In this document: in pieces, positions 63,407-64,000 of the stretch
How positions within the stretch are numbered: the stretch's first letter is position 1
How the letters are laid out: each line of letters begins with the position of its first letter
DNA from: Hymenobacter sp. J193
GTDB lineage: Bacteria > Bacteroidota > Bacteroidia > Cytophagales > Hymenobacteraceae
Assembly (NCBI RefSeq): GCF_024700075.1
Contig: NZ_JAJONE010000001.1
Coordinates: 3,252,001 to 3,316,000 of the forward strand
DNA: 64,000 nucleotides
Reading direction: 5' to 3'
Program-made: the position numbers and the translations under genes
The notes under the pieces: model-generated
The model's database searches: none
Told to the model about the DNA's origin: nothing
What the model saw: only the letters and a program-made list of their open reading frames with translations

Positions 63407-64000
63407 TTACGCGTTTTCGGCGCCGGTATCTGGGGCAGCCGGCTTGCGCCGGGAAGGGCGGACCCTTTTCGGCGCAGATGGAGCCGGCGTTTCTGCGGGA
63501 GCTGCCGGAGCTTCAGGCTGAGCGGCGGCCGGGGCCTTGCCGCGTTTCCGCGCTGCCGGCACTTTGGGCGAAGGGGCCTCGGTTGGCGTTTCTGGGGTTG
63601 ACACTTTGGGCTTCGATGGGCGCGTAGGCCGCTTATTGCCGGCAACTGGCGCAGCAGGTGGCGTTTCCGTAGTCTCTGCCGGAGTCCCGCTTGGCGTTTC
63701 GGTGGATGCTAAGGGCTTTTTCCGGGCCGGACGAGGCTTGGCAGCTGGCTTTGGAGTTGCTGGAGCAGCTGGGGGCGCGTCAGCAACTGCGGGCTGCGCG
63801 GGTGCTTCCGCAACGGGCCCTGCAGCTGTCGGTGCTTCGATGGCAACTTCCGTAGGCTGTTTGGCCCGGGCAGGCCGCGCTTGGCGGCTGGCCTGCCCGG
63901 TGCTGCTCAGGTTGCCAGAAGCACCCGTACCCACCGTATGCGGAATGAGTGGCTTCGGAGCAGTTGGCGTCGGCGCAGCTGCAGAACCAGCGGGAGCTAC
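63407..64000 (-). CDS. Ala/Pro/Lys-rich C-terminal region of an unidentified protein (partial)
   Basis: About 197 codons are open to the right edge with no stop, so the visible stretch is only the 3' end of a longer gene. It is of very low complexity, rich in Ala, Pro, Thr, Lys and Arg (for example KPAAKPRPARKKPLAS and PSKPKVSTPETPTEAP), and resembles histone H1-like or disordered tails attached to a folded domain outside the window. GTG 63934 is an internal codon and not a supported start. Without the upstream sequence the protein cannot be named. Confidence 0.65.
   Translation of the reverse strand, partial: VAPAGSAAAPTPTAPKPLIPHTVGTGASGNLSSTGQASRQARPARAKQPTEVAIEAPTAAGPVAEAPAQPAVADAPPAAPATPKPAAKPRPARKKPLASTETPSGTPAETTETPPAAPVAGNKRPTRPSKPKVSTPETPTEAPSPKVPAARKRGKAPAAAQPEAPAAPAETPAPSAPKRVRPSRRKPAAPDTGAENA

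Noticed and set aside
63407-63934. Complete gene starting at GTG 63934
   Set aside because: The same frame is open to the window edge with identical Ala/Pro-rich composition, so the true start is outside the window.

Overview
The window reads as chromosomal DNA from a GC-rich member of the Bacteroidota, most likely Cytophagales/Hymenobacteraceae (a Hymenobacter-like organism). Supporting signs are two SusC/SusD outer-membrane pairs, type IX secretion proteins (PorQ and a PorE-like OmpA protein), -7 promoter elements of the TAnnTTTG type, the general lack of Shine-Dalgarno sequences, lipoprotein-rich gene content and strong GC-rich codon bias. The genus is an inference from gene style; no rRNA or tRNA gene is present to test it. 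I see no CRISPR array, prophage, plasmid gene or transposase.

Layout. 1-6.1 kb: the 3' end of a GH3-family gene, an orphan receiver protein convergent with a PAS/histidine-kinase/receiver/Hpt hybrid kinase, then three small genes (unknown, GreA-like, lipoprotein) and a helical unknown. 6.2-17.2 kb: housekeeping and envelope genes dxr, rseP, a DUF6702-type secreted protein, a PorE-like TPR/propeller/OmpA protein, lon, porQ and hslU. 17.2-22.8 kb: a long non-coding leader, a promoter and the first SusC/SusD pair. 22.9-31.4 kb: a long minus-strand run of prfB (with its programmed frameshift), ilvE, PduO-type adenosyltransferase, an ABC ATPase, a large membrane-TPR protein broken by a frameshift, gatC, plsC and a NUDIX hydrolase. 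31.5-38.5 kb: a small acidic protein, a palindromic 22-bp repeat array, rnhB, a three-gene signalling cluster (CZB zinc protein, CHASE3 kinase, single-domain regulator), gcvT, comB, a MazG-like protein and dtd. 38.5-45.4 kb: a GDSL-type lipoprotein with a FadL-like porin, mltG, a RamB/ScfR-type regulator and rnd. 45.6-50.3 kb: the second SusC/SusD pair. 50.3-64 kb: small unknowns, an M14 peptidase fused to an amidotransferase-like domain, a Lys-rich secreted protein, queA (frameshifted), an exported methyltransferase, two lipoproteins with hydrophobic C-terminal domains, priA, a thioredoxin-domain DUF255 protein (frameshifted) and an Ala/Pro/Lys-rich tail running off the window.

How the genes fit together. 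Envelope biogenesis and nutrient uptake dominate: SusCD pairs import polymers or peptides, PorQ and the PorE-like protein belong to type IX secretion, RseP, MltG, PlsC and FadL serve the envelope, and Lon and HslU handle protein quality control. The most distinctive candidate system is the CZB protein, CHASE3 kinase and Rcp1-like regulator cluster at 32.9-35.4 kb. The most distinctive DNA structures are paired inverted repeats that flank terminator hairpins and reach the stop codons of neighbouring genes, plus a palindromic array before rnhB. Three conserved genes are each broken by one base at or beside a short homopolymer, which suggests either assembly error or real decay and should be settled before those genes are interpreted.
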